Assembly: GCA_024695725.1 (NCBI GenBank)
Contig: JAILHQ010000027.1
Coordinates: 1-54,839, forward strand
Length of the DNA: 54,839 bases
Direction of reading: 5' to 3'
Source of the DNA: Cyanobacteria bacterium RUI128
GTDB lineage: Bacteria; Cyanobacteriota; Vampirovibrionia; Gastranaerophilales; Gastranaerophilaceae
Shown: positions 54,290 through 54,839 of the stretch, in pieces
Layout of the letters: every line of letters starts with the position of its first letter
How positions within the stretch are numbered: position 1 is the first letter of the stretch
The notes under the pieces: generated by a model
The model's database searches: none
The model's input: only the letters and a program-made list of their open reading frames with translations
Told to the model about the DNA's origin: nothing
Translations under genes and position numbers: made by a program

Positions 54290-54392
54290 TTTGATCACCT
54301 CTGGGAGTAAACGTAACCGGATACCTTTTTTATTTAAGAGTGGTTAATGGGGAATAACACTCTGTTTGGGCCTTGTAACCCCTTACATTAAT

Positions 54393-54401
54393 ATTATACC
54401 A
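54393..54401 (-). promoter_or_regulatory. extended -10 promoter of the glycosidase-like gene
   Basis: On the minus strand TGGTATAAT matches TGnTATAAT exactly. Transcription would start near 54386, leaving a leader of about 97 bases. Confidence 0.6.
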
Positions 54402-54572
54402 CATTTTTAACATTTTTAAACCTGTTTAAACTCAATAACGGCAATATTTTTACAAAACTAAATAGTGTCAAATGTACACATAGCGTGTGATACAGCCATT
54501 TAATAATAGTAAAACATACACTATATCAGAAATAGGGTAAGTTTAACACTTTTTTGAACCACTAACAAAACT
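54402..54572. other. AT-rich spacer before the terminal repeats
   Basis: Nothing recognisable as a gene is seen; the sequence is AT-rich between the glycosidase promoter and the repeat array. Confidence 0.4.
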
Positions 54573-54839
54573 AAAAAAGAGCCCCTTCTAAGGTTCTTTT
54601 TTAAAATGGTCGGGATGACACGAACGGAATTTTCGGTAGAGTGCAGCGAAGCGAAACTCGTAACGTGGAGCAGAACCACGCTTCTGCGACCAGCCGAATA
54701 ATTCCGGAGAACGTGCGAAGCACGTGAGAATCGCATCATTAATCAAAAAAAAAGAACCTATCTCTAGGTTCTTTTTTAAAATGGTCGGGATGACACGAAC
54801 GGAATTTTCGGTAGAGTGTAGCGAAGCGAAACTCGTAAC
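54573..54839 (-). repeat. 175-bp direct repeat with embedded terminators, cut by the window edge
   Basis: Bases 54591-54664 recur at 54766-54839 with one mismatch, at a 175-bp offset. Each unit begins next to a rho-independent terminator (54573-54604 and 54749-54778). The spacer holds two hairpins (CGTGG/CCACG and ACGTGC/GCACGT). On the minus strand each unit contains TGTCATCCCGACCA, identical to the 3' end of many bacterial tRNA-Pro genes, but with no T-arm before it. Confidence 0.8.

Noticed and set aside
54290..54386. Riboswitch in the leader of about 97 bases before the glycosidase-like gene
   Set aside because: No recognised riboswitch core or convincing terminator/antiterminator pair could be drawn by eye.
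54606..54640. A tRNA-Pro gene on the minus strand
   Set aside because: Only the 14-base 3' end matches. The T-arm, anticodon arm and D-arm are absent, so no functional tRNA can be called.
54521..54739. 72-codon minus-strand frame in the terminal repeat
   Set aside because: It reads through hairpins and a terminator and has no ribosome binding site. The repeat explains the sequence.

Overview
The window looks like a chromosomal segment of a gut-type, non-photosynthetic cyanobacterial relative (Vampirovibrionia/Melainabacteria, order Gastranaerophilales). This placement is an inference. It rests on the AT-rich composition, a diderm envelope gene set (kdsA, OmpH/Skp, a two-partner-secretion adhesin), a fermentative pyruvate formate-lyase pair, and several short or variable proteins with N-termini such as PSFGM, SFQGA, PSYNAVQ and MGL..SQAR that I associate with that lineage. 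No rRNA, tRNA, CRISPR array, phage or transposase gene was found.

Layout. 1-3.8 kb: the end of a TPR protein, a PilZ protein, a PLP-dependent decarboxylase-fold protein, a small unknown gene and a GGDEF protein with an altered active-site motif. 3.9-9.1 kb: one very large exported repeat adhesin. 9.5-12.6 kb: ompH, maf, proS and a small gene. 12.6-16.9 kb: a large variable protein of unknown function, an alpha-glucan phosphorylase-like enzyme and a duplicated-module small protein. 17-24.3 kb: DAHP synthase, plsY, pflB-pflA and tsaD. 24.3-36.4 kb: obg, a GH38 mannosidase, agmatinase and purine nucleoside phosphorylase, RNA polymerase omega, pheS, an MBL-fold hydrolase with kdsA, dgt and coaX. 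36.8-44.4 kb: a double-M16 peptidase, a TPR protein, a FliI/SctN-type ATPase and two paralogous proline-rich proteins. 44.5-47.5 kb: a nanE-ROK kinase-UbiA operon with two small unknown genes. 47.5-54.8 kb: a second large variable protein, an orphan DNA methyltransferase, a lipoprotein, gatB, a small XRE regulator, a phosphodiester glycosidase-like exported protein and a truncated repeat array.

Four patterns go beyond routine annotation. (1) Seven genes without a ribosome binding site (maf, tsaD, kdsA, dgt, coaX, the FliI-like gene, nanE) each have a -10-like hexamer ending exactly six bases before the start codon, which implies leaderless mRNAs. (2) A GGGGTAAAT core, often in tandem with an 11-16 bp period, sits just after stop codons on the coding strand of the upstream gene. 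At two genes it supplies the last codons. (3) Two large proteins about 35 kb apart share matching N-terminal and C-terminal helical ends around unrelated middles, one of them a GLUG-like beta-helix. This resembles flagellar or type III axial proteins, and the window also carries a FliI/SctN-type export ATPase with no flagellar neighbours. (4) Several non-autonomous repeat elements lie in gene-end spacers: a 196-bp MITE-like element, a 99-bp inverted-repeat element, a duplicated obg tail and a 175-bp tandem repeat at the right edge.
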